64,000 nt of DNA from the NCBI GenBank assembly GCA_937924855.1, contig CALEYQ010000019.1, forward strand, positions 7,335-71,334, in the 5' to 3' direction. The translations under genes and the position numbers were made by a program. The notes under the pieces are model-generated. The model had not been told where the DNA came from. It ran no database searches and saw only the letters and a list, made by a program, of their open reading frames with translations. Source of the stretch: an uncultured Bacteroidota bacterium. GTDB lineage: Bacteria; Bacteroidota; Bacteroidia; JADZBD01. Shown here piece after piece: positions 1-7,979 of this stretch. Position 1 is the stretch's first letter. The number at the start of each line of letters is the position of its first letter.

Positions 1-2186
1 TTGTTTTTTTCGCGGTATTCTTTTAAACCGGGAAGTATATATAAGCCACTGTTCCAGGTAGGTAAAATGTCGCTGAACAGAGGTTCAACAAAAGCCCGGT
101 CAATATTCCGTATGAAACTGTTATACCTGAGACTTATTCCTACCGATAACTTCTTCCAGTCGTATTGAATATCCAGTTTTGCCATATGCTCGTAGCGGTA
201 CTTTAAAATATTTATGCTTGAGTCGCTGAACGAGGTTCGGTAAGTGCTGTCAAAATTCAGGTTCACAGGCTTTATATATGTATAGCCTCCCAGAATATTC
301 AGGGTTGATTTTTTTCCCAGGCTCCCACTGCCACCCAGCGAAAGCTCAGCTCCCTGAATGCGCGTTTGTCCAACATTTACTGATTTGGCACCGAAGTATG
401 TAAAATAATCTACCAGGGTAGGTTGTGTGGTTCCGGGTGGGAAATGATAGCCCAGATTAAATTCCATCATGTTCCTGTATTCAGTCCAGAATAATGCCAG
501 ATCGGCATACCCTTTCCACTTTTTAATGTGATAGCCCTGCCTAACCCCAATTTCCGCACTCCATCCGGTTTCGGGTTGCAATTCAGGATTGGGGTAAATA
601 ACCAAACCCCCTACAGTAGTTTTAATAAATTTTTCGGCAATGGATGGGAACCGGTAACCCTGTCCGAATGAAGCCCTGAGAAATGTTGCCTGTGCGGCTT
701 CATAGTTAACACCGGCTCTTGCAACGGGATAAACCGGCAACATCAAAGTGTCTTTTCCGGGATTAATATCGAACCGGGTTTGGGCGGTATCAACTTTAAA
801 ATATTCCCCCCTGATTCCAAACGAGAAATTCCAGCGTTTGTATTTTTTGTCGGCTTGAAAATATACGGCCAGGTTAGAGCTGGTATGATAACCGTAAAGG
901 CTGTCGGATATTACTTCGCTGCAGTTGCCTGAAATCCCTGTGGTAAAAATCCTTCCGTTTTTTTCAGGTGTTTGAAATTGATACTCTCCATAAATTAACC
1001 TGCCCAGGGAACTTTGATCGGTGGAATTGCGGTTGTCGGTTTCGAAAATCCGGCTCCGGAAAGAATGCTTCCCCTTTTTTTCGTGGAAATAAGTTACAAA
1101 GGGATCGGCGCTGAAACGGGTATTGTTATAAAGCTGAATGTCTCCCCCCTGAGGTTTATAGGCACTGTCGGCACCCGCCCATAAAATCATAAGCCCTCCC
1201 GTGGTTCGCATAACATTGAAATTTACCCCGGCATTTAAACCCGGTACTTTTTTAAACCGGTACCTGAGATTTGTATTGAACCTGAATCGTTGTTCTTTTT
1301 CCAGCTCGCGATAACCCTCATCCGAAAAAAGCTGACTTCCAAGAACCAGATCCAGGCGACCCACCTGCCTGGAATGAAAAAAATTCGCGGTTGAAAATGT
1401 AGGGTTGTTGGTTCCCCACCATTGCAATTCTTTTCGCCGGGGGTCATCGTACATACCCGATGAAATGTTTACCGTTGTTTTTGGAACCTCAGTAGGATAG
1501 GCCGTTCGGAGGTTTACAACCCCGTTCAATGCGCTTGAACCAAAGAGTGCGGAAGAGGCTCCTTTAATAACTTCTACCTGAGCAATATTTTCAACCGGAA
1601 GAAAATTCCATTTTACATCTCCGGCATCGGCACTGAGCATGGGCAGGTCATCAACCAATAATATAACCCTGCTGCCGGCCCCATAACTGAATCCGCTGCC
1701 GCCTCTGATATTGACCTGGCCCTCCAGCATCGATACCCCGGGAATCTGATCCATAATGTGTTCCAGATTGTTGGTGTTTTTGTTTTCGATAAGATCCGGT
1801 TTCAACACCTCCATACTCACCGTAACCTCCTCCAGTTTTTGTTCGAATTTTCCAGCCGAAACTACAACTACACCCAATTCGGTGGCACTTTCTTTCATCC
1901 TGAAAGTCATTTCAAGAGTTTCTCCCGAAAAATTGATTGACCCCGAAAATGTTTTATATCCTACGAACGAAACGCTGTATTCACGGGTACCATTGGGAAC
2001 CGAAAACTCAAAGTTTCCGTTAATGTCGCTCACTTTGCCCGGACCATTTTTGATTTTAATAGCTGCCCCAGGTATGGGTTCTCCGGAAATGGAATCTGTT
2101 ACGCGTCCTTTGAATAAAGTTTCCTGGGCTATGAGGCCATTTACAAGGCCTAAGAAAAATACCAGAATAGGTAAAGATCGCTGCAT
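1..2186 (-). CDS. TonB-dependent receptor, 3' end outside window
   Basis: Reads from an ATG at 2186 down to base 3 with no stop, so 728 residues are visible and the C-terminal strands lie outside the window. Residues 1-20 are a signal peptide ending at IAQ. Residues about 22-105 form a carboxypeptidase-regulatory-like domain (VTDSISGEPIPGAAI). A plug domain follows with the typical LEHIMDQIPGVSMLEGQVNI and GASSALFGSSALNGVV segments. The rest is rich in alternating aromatic strands, as expected for a 22-strand outer-membrane barrel. It would import a TonB-energised ligand across the outer membrane; nothing visible fixes the ligand. It is divergent from dprA. The family call is firm, the substrate unknown. 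Confidence 0.9.
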   Translation of the reverse strand, partial: MQRSLPILVFFLGLVNGLIAQETLFKGRVTDSISGEPIPGAAIKIKNGPGKVSDINGNFEFSVPNGTREYSVSFVGYKTFSGSINFSGETLEMTFRMKESATELGVVVVSAGKFEQKLEEVTVSMEVLKPDLIENKNTNNLEHIMDQIPGVSMLEGQVNIRGGSGFSYGAGSRVILLVDDLPMLSADAGDVKWNFLPVENIAQVEVIKGASSALFGSSALNGVVNLRTAYPTEVPKTTVNISSGMYDDPRRKELQWWGTNNPTFSTANFFHSRQVGRLDLVLGSQLFSDEGYRELEKEQRFRFNTNLRYRFKKVPGLNAGVNFNVMRTTGGLMILWAGADSAYKPQGGDIQLYNNTRFSADPFVTYFHEKKGKHSFRSRIFETDNRNSTDQSSLGRLIYGEYQFQTPEKNGRIFTTGISGNCSEVISDSLYGYHTSSNLAVYFQADKKYKRWNFSFGIRGEYFKVDTAQTRFDINPGKDTLMLPVYPVARAGVNYEAAQATFLRASFGQGYRFPSIAEKFIKTTVGGLVIYPNPELQPETGWSAEIGVRQGYHIKKWKGYADLALFWTEYRNMMEFNLGYHFPPGTTQPTLVDYFTYFGAKSVNVGQTRIQGAELSLGGSGSLGKKSTLNILGGYTYIKPVNLNFDSTYRTSFSDSSINILKYRYEHMAKLDIQYDWKKLSVGISLRYNSFIRNIDRAFVEPLFSDILPTWNSGLYILPGLKEYREKN

Positions 2187-2234
2187 ATACAAGGTTTAAT
2201 TTAAAACCAATCTCCGGTTTATAGTCCTGATATT

Positions 2235-2265
2235 TTTGCCGGAATACCAAGGTAAATAAATTTTG
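2235..2265 (+). promoter_or_regulatory. candidate promoter of dprA
   Basis: TTTG at 2235-2238, a 19-base spacer, and AAATTTTG at 2258-2265 match the Bacteroidota pattern TTTG-N19-TAnnTTTG with one mismatch in the -7 box. The start codon follows within 4-7 bases, so a transcript from here would be nearly leaderless. Confidence 0.4.
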
Positions 2266-2268
2266 AAA

Positions 2269-3357
2269 ATGATGTATGCCGAGAACCTGTACAAGCTGGG
2301 ACTAACCTTTTTGCCTGAAGTAGGTCCTGTAAGGGCCAGGTTCCTGCTCGAGGCTGTGGGAAACGCCGAAGCCCTTTTTAAGGAAAAGAAATCTGCCTTG
2401 AAAAAGATACCGGGCATACCCGCCCTTACCTTAAAGGAAATTCTGAAAAGGGAGGTCTTGCAGCAGGCAGAATCTGAAATGCGCTTTTCTGAGAAAAACG
2501 GTATCGACCTGATATTTTTCGATGACCCCGAATACCCGGTCCGGTTAAAGGCCTGTAACGATGCTCCCCTGGTTCTATATGTAAAAGGAAATGTAAAATC
2601 TAATGTGAGCCGGGTGATGGCTGTGGTAGGAAGCCGGAAAGCTACTCCCTATGGAAAAAACATTTGCGAAAAACTGGTGAAGGGTTTATCCCTGTACAAC
2701 GCCACCGTGGTAAGCGGATTGGCATACGGCATCGATATCTGTGCACATATGGAAGCCGTAAAAAATAATATTCCCACCATTGCTGTGGTGGCCCATGGGC
2801 TCGACATGATTTATCCTCAGAAACACGAAAAATTTGTTTCGGAAATCCTGGATACCGGTGGTCTTATTTCTGAATTTCCATCCTGCACCACACTACATCC
2901 TGATTTTTTCCCTCGCAGAAACAGGATTATAGCCGGACTTTCCGATGCTACCCTGGTCGTGGAAGCAGGCATCAGAAGCGGTTCGCTTATTACCGCCGAG
3001 CTGGCGAACTCATATAACCGTGAGGTTTTTGCAGTGCCTGGCCGATTGGACGATCATTGGTCGTCCGGTTGCAATTACCTGCTTAAAACCCATAAGGCGG
3101 CCCTGGTTCAGTCGGAAAAGGATTTTGAATTTTTATTGGGCTGGGAATTGAAATCCTCCGGCAAATCGAAACCCCCGCTTACCGGGCCGGAAAAGCAGCT
3201 TGAAAACTTATTCCTGGAATCACGAACCCTGCATCTTGATGAAATTTCCTTTCGGAGCGGCCTGGATACCGGCAAGGTATTGTCTCTGCTTCTTCAGATG
3301 GAATTTTCCGGACATGTTGCCTCTTTGCCCGGAAAAATGTACCGCTGGAAAGGATAA
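2269..3357 (+). CDS. dprA: DNA-processing protein DprA
   Basis: DprA binds incoming single-stranded DNA and loads RecA during natural transformation. The N-terminal part (residues about 1-75) is helical and SAM-like. A Rossmann-type DprA core follows, with AVVGSRKATPYG, VVSGLAYGIDICAH, FPRRNRIIAGLS and EAGIRSGSLITA, all hallmark DprA segments. The C-terminal 60 residues look like the winged-helix DprA domain. Length (362 residues from the ATG at 2269) is normal. The frame extends two codons upstream to a TTG, and a second ATG lies at 2272; the AT-rich promoter-like stretch just before argues against anything earlier. Cytoplasmic. Its presence suggests, but does not prove, natural competence. 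Confidence 0.95.
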   Translation: MMYAENLYKLGLTFLPEVGPVRARFLLEAVGNAEALFKEKKSALKKIPGIPALTLKEILKREVLQQAESEMRFSEKNGIDLIFFDDPEYPVRLKACNDAPLVLYVKGNVKSNVSRVMAVVGSRKATPYGKNICEKLVKGLSLYNATVVSGLAYGIDICAHMEAVKNNIPTIAVVAHGLDMIYPQKHEKFVSEILDTGGLISEFPSCTTLHPDFFPRRNRIIAGLSDATLVVEAGIRSGSLITAELANSYNREVFAVPGRLDDHWSSGCNYLLKTHKAALVQSEKDFEFLLGWELKSSGKSKPPLTGPEKQLENLFLESRTLHLDEISFRSGLDTGKVLSLLLQMEFSGHVASLPGKMYRWKG

Positions 3358-3376
3358 AAATTTGTAACTTAAGGGT

Positions 3377-4129
3377 ATGTTAAAGCATTATCCAAAAGAT
3401 CAACAGGCCAAAGGCTCTTTTAACTTCGGAAAAATTCTGGAAAACAAACCCATAGGGTTTCCTCAGGATGGTGGTGCCCTGAAACCGTATTCAACTTTGT
3501 TTTACTGGGCCCACGCCTGGAGTGATTCCGGAGGTTTGATCGACGAACATCCGCATAAGGGATTTGAAATAATGAGTTATGTTCTGAAAGGTGAAATCGA
3601 ACATTACGACAACCGGATGAAGGGATGGAAAAAATTAAAGGCAGGAGATGCCCAGATTATCCGGGCAGGAAACGGTATCGTTCATGCTGAAAAACTGAAT
3701 GAGGGATCTGCTATTTTCCAGATTTGGTTCGATCCTGATTTGTCAAAATCACTTTCCCAGCCTGCATCCTACAGCGATTATCCTGCCGAAGCCTTTCCTG
3801 TTTCGGAATCCCGTGGAATGAAAATTAAGCAAATCAAGGGGAAAGGATCTCCCTTTGAAATGTCCTCAAAGATTGATTTCATACAGGAAATTACACTTTC
3901 AGCAGGGACCGGTGTGATTGATTTGGAGCCTCGCTATTTTTACAGCGTTTATTGCATTGAGGGAAGTCTCAACCTTAACGGTACTCAGATTGAGGCCCAC
4001 GATTTTGTGCAAATCTCAGGAGAAGATTCCCTGAAAACGGAGGTGGCTGATTCCGCCCGCCTGTTTGTAATAAAATCTCCCGCAAGTCCGGGCTTTAAAA
4101 CTTATTTTGATGCAATGACCGGGTCCTGA
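3377..4129 (+). CDS. pirin family protein (bicupin)
   Basis: A 250-residue pirin. The N-terminal cupin keeps the metal ligands: His58 and His60 in DEHPHKGFE, and His103 and Glu105 in NGIVHAE, matching the iron-binding set of known pirins. Some pirins oxidise quercetin, others act as redox-sensitive regulators or enzyme partners; the substrate here cannot be told. The gene starts 19 bases after dprA. Its last 28 bases overlap the 3' end of purT on the opposite strand, with no terminator between them. Pirins are often regulated together with YceI-type proteins by MarR regulators in other bacteria, and such a pair lies 3 kb away, but no copy of that operator was seen before this gene. Confidence 0.92.
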   Translation: MLKHYPKDQQAKGSFNFGKILENKPIGFPQDGGALKPYSTLFYWAHAWSDSGGLIDEHPHKGFEIMSYVLKGEIEHYDNRMKGWKKLKAGDAQIIRAGNGIVHAEKLNEGSAIFQIWFDPDLSKSLSQPASYSDYPAEAFPVSESRGMKIKQIKGKGSPFEMSSKIDFIQEITLSAGTGVIDLEPRYFYSVYCIEGSLNLNGTQIEAHDFVQISGEDSLKTEVADSARLFVIKSPASPGFKTYFDAMTGS

Positions 4130-5298
4130 TTTTGGGCTCCGATGGTAACTTTGGAAGCCAGAGATTTGGCTTTTTTCCGCAACTCATCCGTGCTGCTGCC
4201 GGGAATATCCCAGCAAACAACAACTCCCATTCTCCGGTATTTCCTGAGTTCAGGTTTTCCAAAAATTCTGAAGTCTGATTTTGGATGAGCAGCAATTTCT
4301 TCCAGGCCGGAATACTCCGGAATGCCTTTTTCAAGTTCGGATAATATTACTGCACTCACACCATTTCGCTCAAGGGTAATTTCAGGAATGGGCAAACCCA
4401 GAATGGCACGAGCATGCAATTCAAATTCTGAAAAATTCTGGGTGCCGGCCAGGGTAACCATGCCGGTATCGTGAGGGCGCGGACTTAATTCGGAAAAGTA
4501 AACCTGGTCTTTGGTAAGAAAAAATTCAACCCCCCAGATGCCGGAACCGCCAAGGGCACGGGTAACTTTTTCAGCCATCGAACAGGCTTCCCTGTACATG
4601 GTATCATCCATGGAGTGCGGCTGCCAGCTTTCCTGGTAGTCGCCTCTTTCCTGGCGATGACCAATGGGCGGACAAAAAAGGGTAGGTCCTTTCTTTTGGG
4701 TTACTGTTAACAGGGTAATCTCTGATTCGAAAGGAATAAATTCCTCTATGATAACTTCTTTTAAATCGCCCCGCGATCCGGCAATGGCATAGTCCCAGGA
4801 TTTTTCAACATCGGATTTGGTTTTTACCACCGACTGTCCCTTTCCGGAGGAAGACATGAGGGGTTTTACCACGCAGGGAATTCCAATTTCTTCAACGGCT
4901 TTTGAAAACTGTTCCAGAGTGGTGGCATATTGGTAGCGGGCAGTTTTCAGACCTAATTCTTTTGCGGCAAGATCCCTGATAGCCTTTCGGTTCATGGTGA
5001 AATTTGCAGCCCGTGCCGAGGGAATAACCTCCAACCCTTTTTTTTCATATTCGTAAAATCGCTCGGTACGGATGGCTTCAATTTCAGGCACAATAAGATC
5101 GGGTTTGTGCTTGGCAACAACCCTGTCGAGGGATTCTCCGTCCAGCATGTTAATAACCTCAAACCCATTCGCCACCTGCATGGCCGGCGCCCCGGCATAG
5201 GAGTCAACGGCAATTACCTCCTGCCCGTATCGTTGTAAGGAAATAACCAGCTCTTTACCGAGTTCTCCGGATCCAAGTAATAAGATTTTCTTACGCAT
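4102..5298 (-). CDS. purT: formate-dependent phosphoribosylglycinamide formyltransferase PurT
   Basis: Third step of purine synthesis: formate and ATP formylate GAR to FGAR. The protein has the ATP-grasp layout: N-terminal LLLGSGELGKE nucleotide fold, central PLMSSSGKGQS loop, IEEFIPFESEITLL, and the PurT-typical C-terminal run SPRPHDTGMVTLAGTQNFSE. The ATG at 5298 gives about 398 residues, normal for PurT. An in-frame TTG at 5310 is a less likely start. purD and purQ lie 22-26 kb away on the other strand, so the pathway is scattered rather than in one operon. The 3' end overlaps the pirin gene convergently by 28 bases. Confidence 0.97.
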   Translation of the reverse strand: MRKKILLLGSGELGKELVISLQRYGQEVIAVDSYAGAPAMQVANGFEVINMLDGESLDRVVAKHKPDLIVPEIEAIRTERFYEYEKKGLEVIPSARAANFTMNRKAIRDLAAKELGLKTARYQYATTLEQFSKAVEEIGIPCVVKPLMSSSGKGQSVVKTKSDVEKSWDYAIAGSRGDLKEVIIEEFIPFESEITLLTVTQKKGPTLFCPPIGHRQERGDYQESWQPHSMDDTMYREACSMAEKVTRALGGSGIWGVEFFLTKDQVYFSELSPRPHDTGMVTLAGTQNFSEFELHARAILGLPIPEITLERNGVSAVILSELEKGIPEYSGLEEIAAHPKSDFRIFGKPELRKYRRMGVVVCWDIPGSSTDELRKKAKSLASKVTIGAQNQDPVIASK

Positions 5299-5375
5299 AG
5301 CTAACTGCAAATATGGAAAGAATTTTGGGAACCGAAATTTACCCGGGGCCTGAGAAAATTTGTCAGATGGATTCT

Positions 5376-5383
5376 TAAATTTG
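5376..5383 (+). promoter_or_regulatory. -7 box next to the kbl start
   Basis: TAAATTTG is a perfect TAnnTTTG box ending four bases before the kbl ATG. No TTTG stands at the right distance upstream. If used, transcription would begin about at the start codon (leaderless). The same octamer abuts nadD and purQ. Confidence 0.35.
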
Positions 5384-5387
5384 TCCC

Positions 5388-6578
5388 ATGTACGGAAAAC
5401 TCAAAGACCATTTAACCAACGAGCTTCAGCAAATCGAAGAAGCCGGGCTTTTTAAAAAGGAGAGAATTTTAACCACCCCCCAGGGTCCCGTTGTAAAGAC
5501 AACCGCCGGAAAAGAAGTAATAATTTTTTGCGCCAATAATTATCTCGGACTTTCATCCCACCCGAATGTAACACGCGCTGCTGCCAAAACTTTAGAATCG
5601 CGAGGGTATGGAATGAGCAGTGTGCGTTTTATTTGCGGAACCCAGGATATACACCGGGAACTGGAGGAGAAAATTGCAGCCTTTGTAGGTCAGGAAGATG
5701 CTATTTTGTATGCGGCTTGTTTCGATGCCAACGGGGGCGTGTTCGAACCCCTGCTGGGCGATGAAGATGCAATTATTTCCGACGAGCTGAACCACGCATC
5801 AATTATTGATGGTGTTCGTTTGTGTAAAGCAAAGCGATTCCGGTACAAAAATCAGGATATGAAGGATCTGGAAGAGCAATTGAAGGCTGCTTCGGGATGC
5901 CGGTTTAAAATGATTGTTACTGATGGGGTTTTTTCCATGGATGGTTTTGTAGCCCCCTTGGATAAAATATGTGACCTGGCGGATAAATATAATGCTCTGG
6001 TAATGGTTGACGAAAGCCATGCATCAGGGTTTATCGGAAAAACAGGAAGAGGAACCATTGAGTTGAAGAATGTCATGAATCGTGTGGATATTGTTACCGG
6101 AACTTTCGGGAAAGCCCTGGGTGGAGCTATGGGAGGCTTCACCGCTTCCAAAAAGGAAATTGTTGCTATGCTCCGGCAAAGGTCAAGACCCTATTTGTTC
6201 AGTAATTCCCTGGCCCCATCTATTGTGGGAGGAACATTAGCCGTTCTTGAAATGCTTAGTGAAACCACCGAACTCCGGGATAAACTGGAGCATAATGTTA
6301 AATATTTTAAGGAAGGAATTAAAAAGGCCGGACTTGAAATAAAGGATGGGGAAAGCGCCATTGTACCGGTAATGCTATATGATGCCAAGCTATCTCAGGA
6401 ATTTGCCGCCCGATTGCTCGACGAAGGCATTTATGTTATCGGGTTTTTCTTTCCGGTAGTCCCAAGGGGGCAAGCCCGGATCAGAGTACAACTGAGTGCT
6501 GCTCACGAAAAAGAACATCTTGATAAAGCCATTGAGGCTTTTGCCAGGGTAGGGAAGGAGCTGGGGGTCATTAAATAA
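5388..6578 (+). CDS. kbl: glycine C-acetyltransferase (2-amino-3-ketobutyrate CoA ligase)
   Basis: A PLP-dependent alpha-oxoamine synthase that, with threonine dehydrogenase, splits threonine carbon into glycine and acetyl-CoA. Its 396 residues match the length of E. coli Kbl. Seen: the CANNYLGLSSHP segment, YGMSSVRFICGTQDIHRELE, DELNHASIIDG, VDESHASGFIGKTGRG and the PLP lysine Lys242 in GTFGKALGG. The related enzymes BioF and serine palmitoyltransferase share the fold, but the SSVRFICGTQ and GFIGKTGRGT segments favour Kbl. No tdh gene is adjacent. The gene ends in a strong terminator. Confidence 0.95.
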   Translation: MYGKLKDHLTNELQQIEEAGLFKKERILTTPQGPVVKTTAGKEVIIFCANNYLGLSSHPNVTRAAAKTLESRGYGMSSVRFICGTQDIHRELEEKIAAFVGQEDAILYAACFDANGGVFEPLLGDEDAIISDELNHASIIDGVRLCKAKRFRYKNQDMKDLEEQLKAASGCRFKMIVTDGVFSMDGFVAPLDKICDLADKYNALVMVDESHASGFIGKTGRGTIELKNVMNRVDIVTGTFGKALGGAMGGFTASKKEIVAMLRQRSRPYLFSNSLAPSIVGGTLAVLEMLSETTELRDKLEHNVKYFKEGIKKAGLEIKDGESAIVPVMLYDAKLSQEFAARLLDEGIYVIGFFFPVVPRGQARIRVQLSAAHEKEHLDKAIEAFARVGKELGVIK

Positions 6579-6580
6579 AA

Positions 6581-6605
6581 AAAGGGGGCTCTGCCCCCTT
6601 TTTTT
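6581..6605. terminator. bidirectional intrinsic terminator between kbl and the CDGSH gene
   Basis: A run of A, then GGGGGC, a TCT loop, GCCCCC and seven or more T. The A and T flanks make it work in both directions for two convergent genes. Confidence 0.9.
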
Positions 6606-6607
6606 AT

Positions 6608-6799
6608 TTAACCTTCAAAATTGTTCTTTTTGTGATTTCCGTCACAATATGGTTTTTTGGTTGAGTGTCCGCAGCGACAAAGAAAAGCCTTGGCTTCATG
6701 TTCATCGCAAATCCCATCGGGTTTTTCTACCGAAATTTTTCCTTCAACCATTAAGGGTCCGTTCGGAAGAACCGTAATTTTTAATTTTTGGTTTTCCAT
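6608..6799 (-). CDS. CDGSH-type iron-sulfur protein
   Basis: A 63-residue cytosolic protein holding one CDGSH domain. The 2Fe-2S ligands are visible: Cys41, Cys43, Cys52 and His56 in CRCGHSTKKPYCDGNH. This 3Cys-1His cluster is known in the family for redox or cluster-transfer roles. The N-terminal half (LPNGPLMVEG) is the usual preceding strand region of short bacterial members. It follows the YceI gene by two bases and is probably the last gene of a MarR-YceI-CDGSH operon. Confidence 0.93.
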   Translation of the reverse strand: MENQKLKITVLPNGPLMVEGKISVEKPDGICDEHEAKAFLCRCGHSTKKPYCDGNHKKNNFEG

Positions 6800-6801
6800 G
6801 T

Positions 6802-7413
6802 TTATTTGGTTTTAGTTCCTGCAATATTGAATTTCAGGGTAAAATCATCATAAATCATTTTGTCGCCGATGTCTTCAAAAAATGTTTTTGAACCATAGCG
6901 AACATCAAACTTACTGCGATCGATTGTCATTTCACCCGTGGCAGCGAATTTCCCGTCTTTCAATTTAATTAAAGCGGGGAAACTGATAACTTCAGTTTTC
7001 CCTTTTATGGTAATTTCTCCGGTAACGGTGTGTTTTCCACCTGATTTGGCCGGGCTTTTAACTTCTGTAATTTTGAAAGTAGCTTCCGGGAACTTTGACA
7101 CATCAAAAAAATCGGCTGATTTCAAGTGGCCTTCAAGTTTGGCTTTCATGTCGCCCGAAAGATCTTTGTTTTCAATAGTGCCCATGTTAACCGTAATGTT
7201 TCCGGATGTTATTTTTCCGTTCTCAACGGTCAATGCTCCTTCCTGAAGCTTAATGGTTCCCACATGTTCTCCACCTACCTTCTTGCCTTTCCACTCCACT
7301 GAACTTACATCCGTTAAAATTTTAAAATTTCCGCTTTCGCCCCCAACAGGGGTAAAAGCAATAAGGGCTGCAAGCCCAATTAGCGATCCGATAAATACAA
7401 GTGTCTTTTTCAT
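6802..7413 (-). CDS. YceI family periplasmic lipid-binding-like protein
   Basis: 204 residues from the ATG at 7413 (MKKTLVFIGSLIG), which gives a clean signal peptide. The frame runs further upstream to 7440, but that would translate through the operator palindrome. The mature part is a YceI domain: SSVEWKGKKVGGEHVGTIKL, an amphipathic barrel, LKSADFFDVSKFPEATF and the closing TIDRSKFDVRYGS. YceI proteins bind isoprenoid-like lipids in the periplasm; the ligand here is unknown. It lies between a MarR regulator and a CDGSH protein on the same strand and has its own palindrome upstream, so it is likely the main MarR target. Confidence 0.95.
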   Translation of the reverse strand: MKKTLVFIGSLIGLAALIAFTPVGGESGNFKILTDVSSVEWKGKKVGGEHVGTIKLQEGALTVENGKITSGNITVNMGTIENKDLSGDMKAKLEGHLKSADFFDVSKFPEATFKITEVKSPAKSGGKHTVTGEITIKGKTEVISFPALIKLKDGKFAATGEMTIDRSKFDVRYGSKTFFEDIGDKMIYDDFTLKFNIAGTKTK

Positions 7414-7428
7414 GATTTTTGGTTTTTG

Positions 7429-7440
7429 TTGTATATACAT
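7429..7440. promoter_or_regulatory. MarR-type operator palindrome, copy 1
   Basis: TTGTATATACAT contains the perfect 10-bp palindrome TGTATATACA at 7430-7439. It lies between the marR stop and the YceI start. The same 12-mer in reverse orientation stands upstream of the marR gene itself (7924-7935). Presence in both places fits an autoregulated MarR-type repressor; binding is inferred. Confidence 0.65.
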
Positions 7441-7459
7441 ATAATTTAAGAAAAAATTT

Positions 7460-7909
7460 TCAGTTTCTCACTTTGTCGAGGAGGGAATTCAGCATTTGCA
7501 TTTCCTTTTTGTCCATATGCTCAAAAAGTTGTTGGCTTAATTCCATTTCCTGATCGAGTTTATTCAGCAAGTCCAGCCCCTTTGAGGTAAGCGAAACATC
7601 GCATGCTCTTCTGTCGGTGTCATTTAACTTTCGATCGCAAAGGCCTTTTTGTCTAAGTTTTTCTACCAGGCGACTTGCATTCGACATTTTATTCAGCATC
7701 CGAGCCGTAAGTAATCCCACCGTAGCCGGTTTGGGGTGTTGCCCCCGAAGAATCCTCATTACATTATATTGCTCCGGACTGATTTTATGCGGTTTTAAAA
7801 TTTTGGCCATGTGTGCATATAGCCAGTTTCCGGTAAAAAGAATATTAATGGCCGCCTTGTGACCCTCACTTCCAAAGTTTGTTTGCTTTATTTCAGATTC
7901 AATATTCAA
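7460..7909 (-). CDS. MarR family transcriptional regulator
   Basis: 149 residues with the winged-helix MarR layout: helical dimer segment, helix-turn-helix around ATVGLLTARMLNKMSNASRLVEKL, and wing DRRACDVSLTSKGLDLL with the family's conserved D-R-R. A dimeric DNA-binding regulator, often sensitive to phenolics or oxidants. It is first in a tight same-strand run with the YceI and CDGSH genes. Identical TGTATATACA palindromes stand before this gene and before YceI, so it probably represses itself and the operon. The effector is unknown. Confidence 0.93.
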   Translation of the reverse strand: MNIESEIKQTNFGSEGHKAAINILFTGNWLYAHMAKILKPHKISPEQYNVMRILRGQHPKPATVGLLTARMLNKMSNASRLVEKLRQKGLCDRKLNDTDRRACDVSLTSKGLDLLNKLDQEMELSQQLFEHMDKKEMQMLNSLLDKVRN

Positions 7910-7923
7910 TGTTTATACTAATA

Positions 7924-7935
7924 ATGTATATACAA
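7924..7935. promoter_or_regulatory. MarR-type operator palindrome, copy 2
   Basis: ATGTATATACAA, with the perfect palindrome TGTATATACA at 7925-7934, lies 15 bases upstream of the marR start. It is the reverse complement of the 12-mer at 7429-7440. Confidence 0.65.
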
Positions 7936-7979
7936 ATATAGGTATATTTTTTGATTTTTTTCGACTTTTCAAAAAAAAA

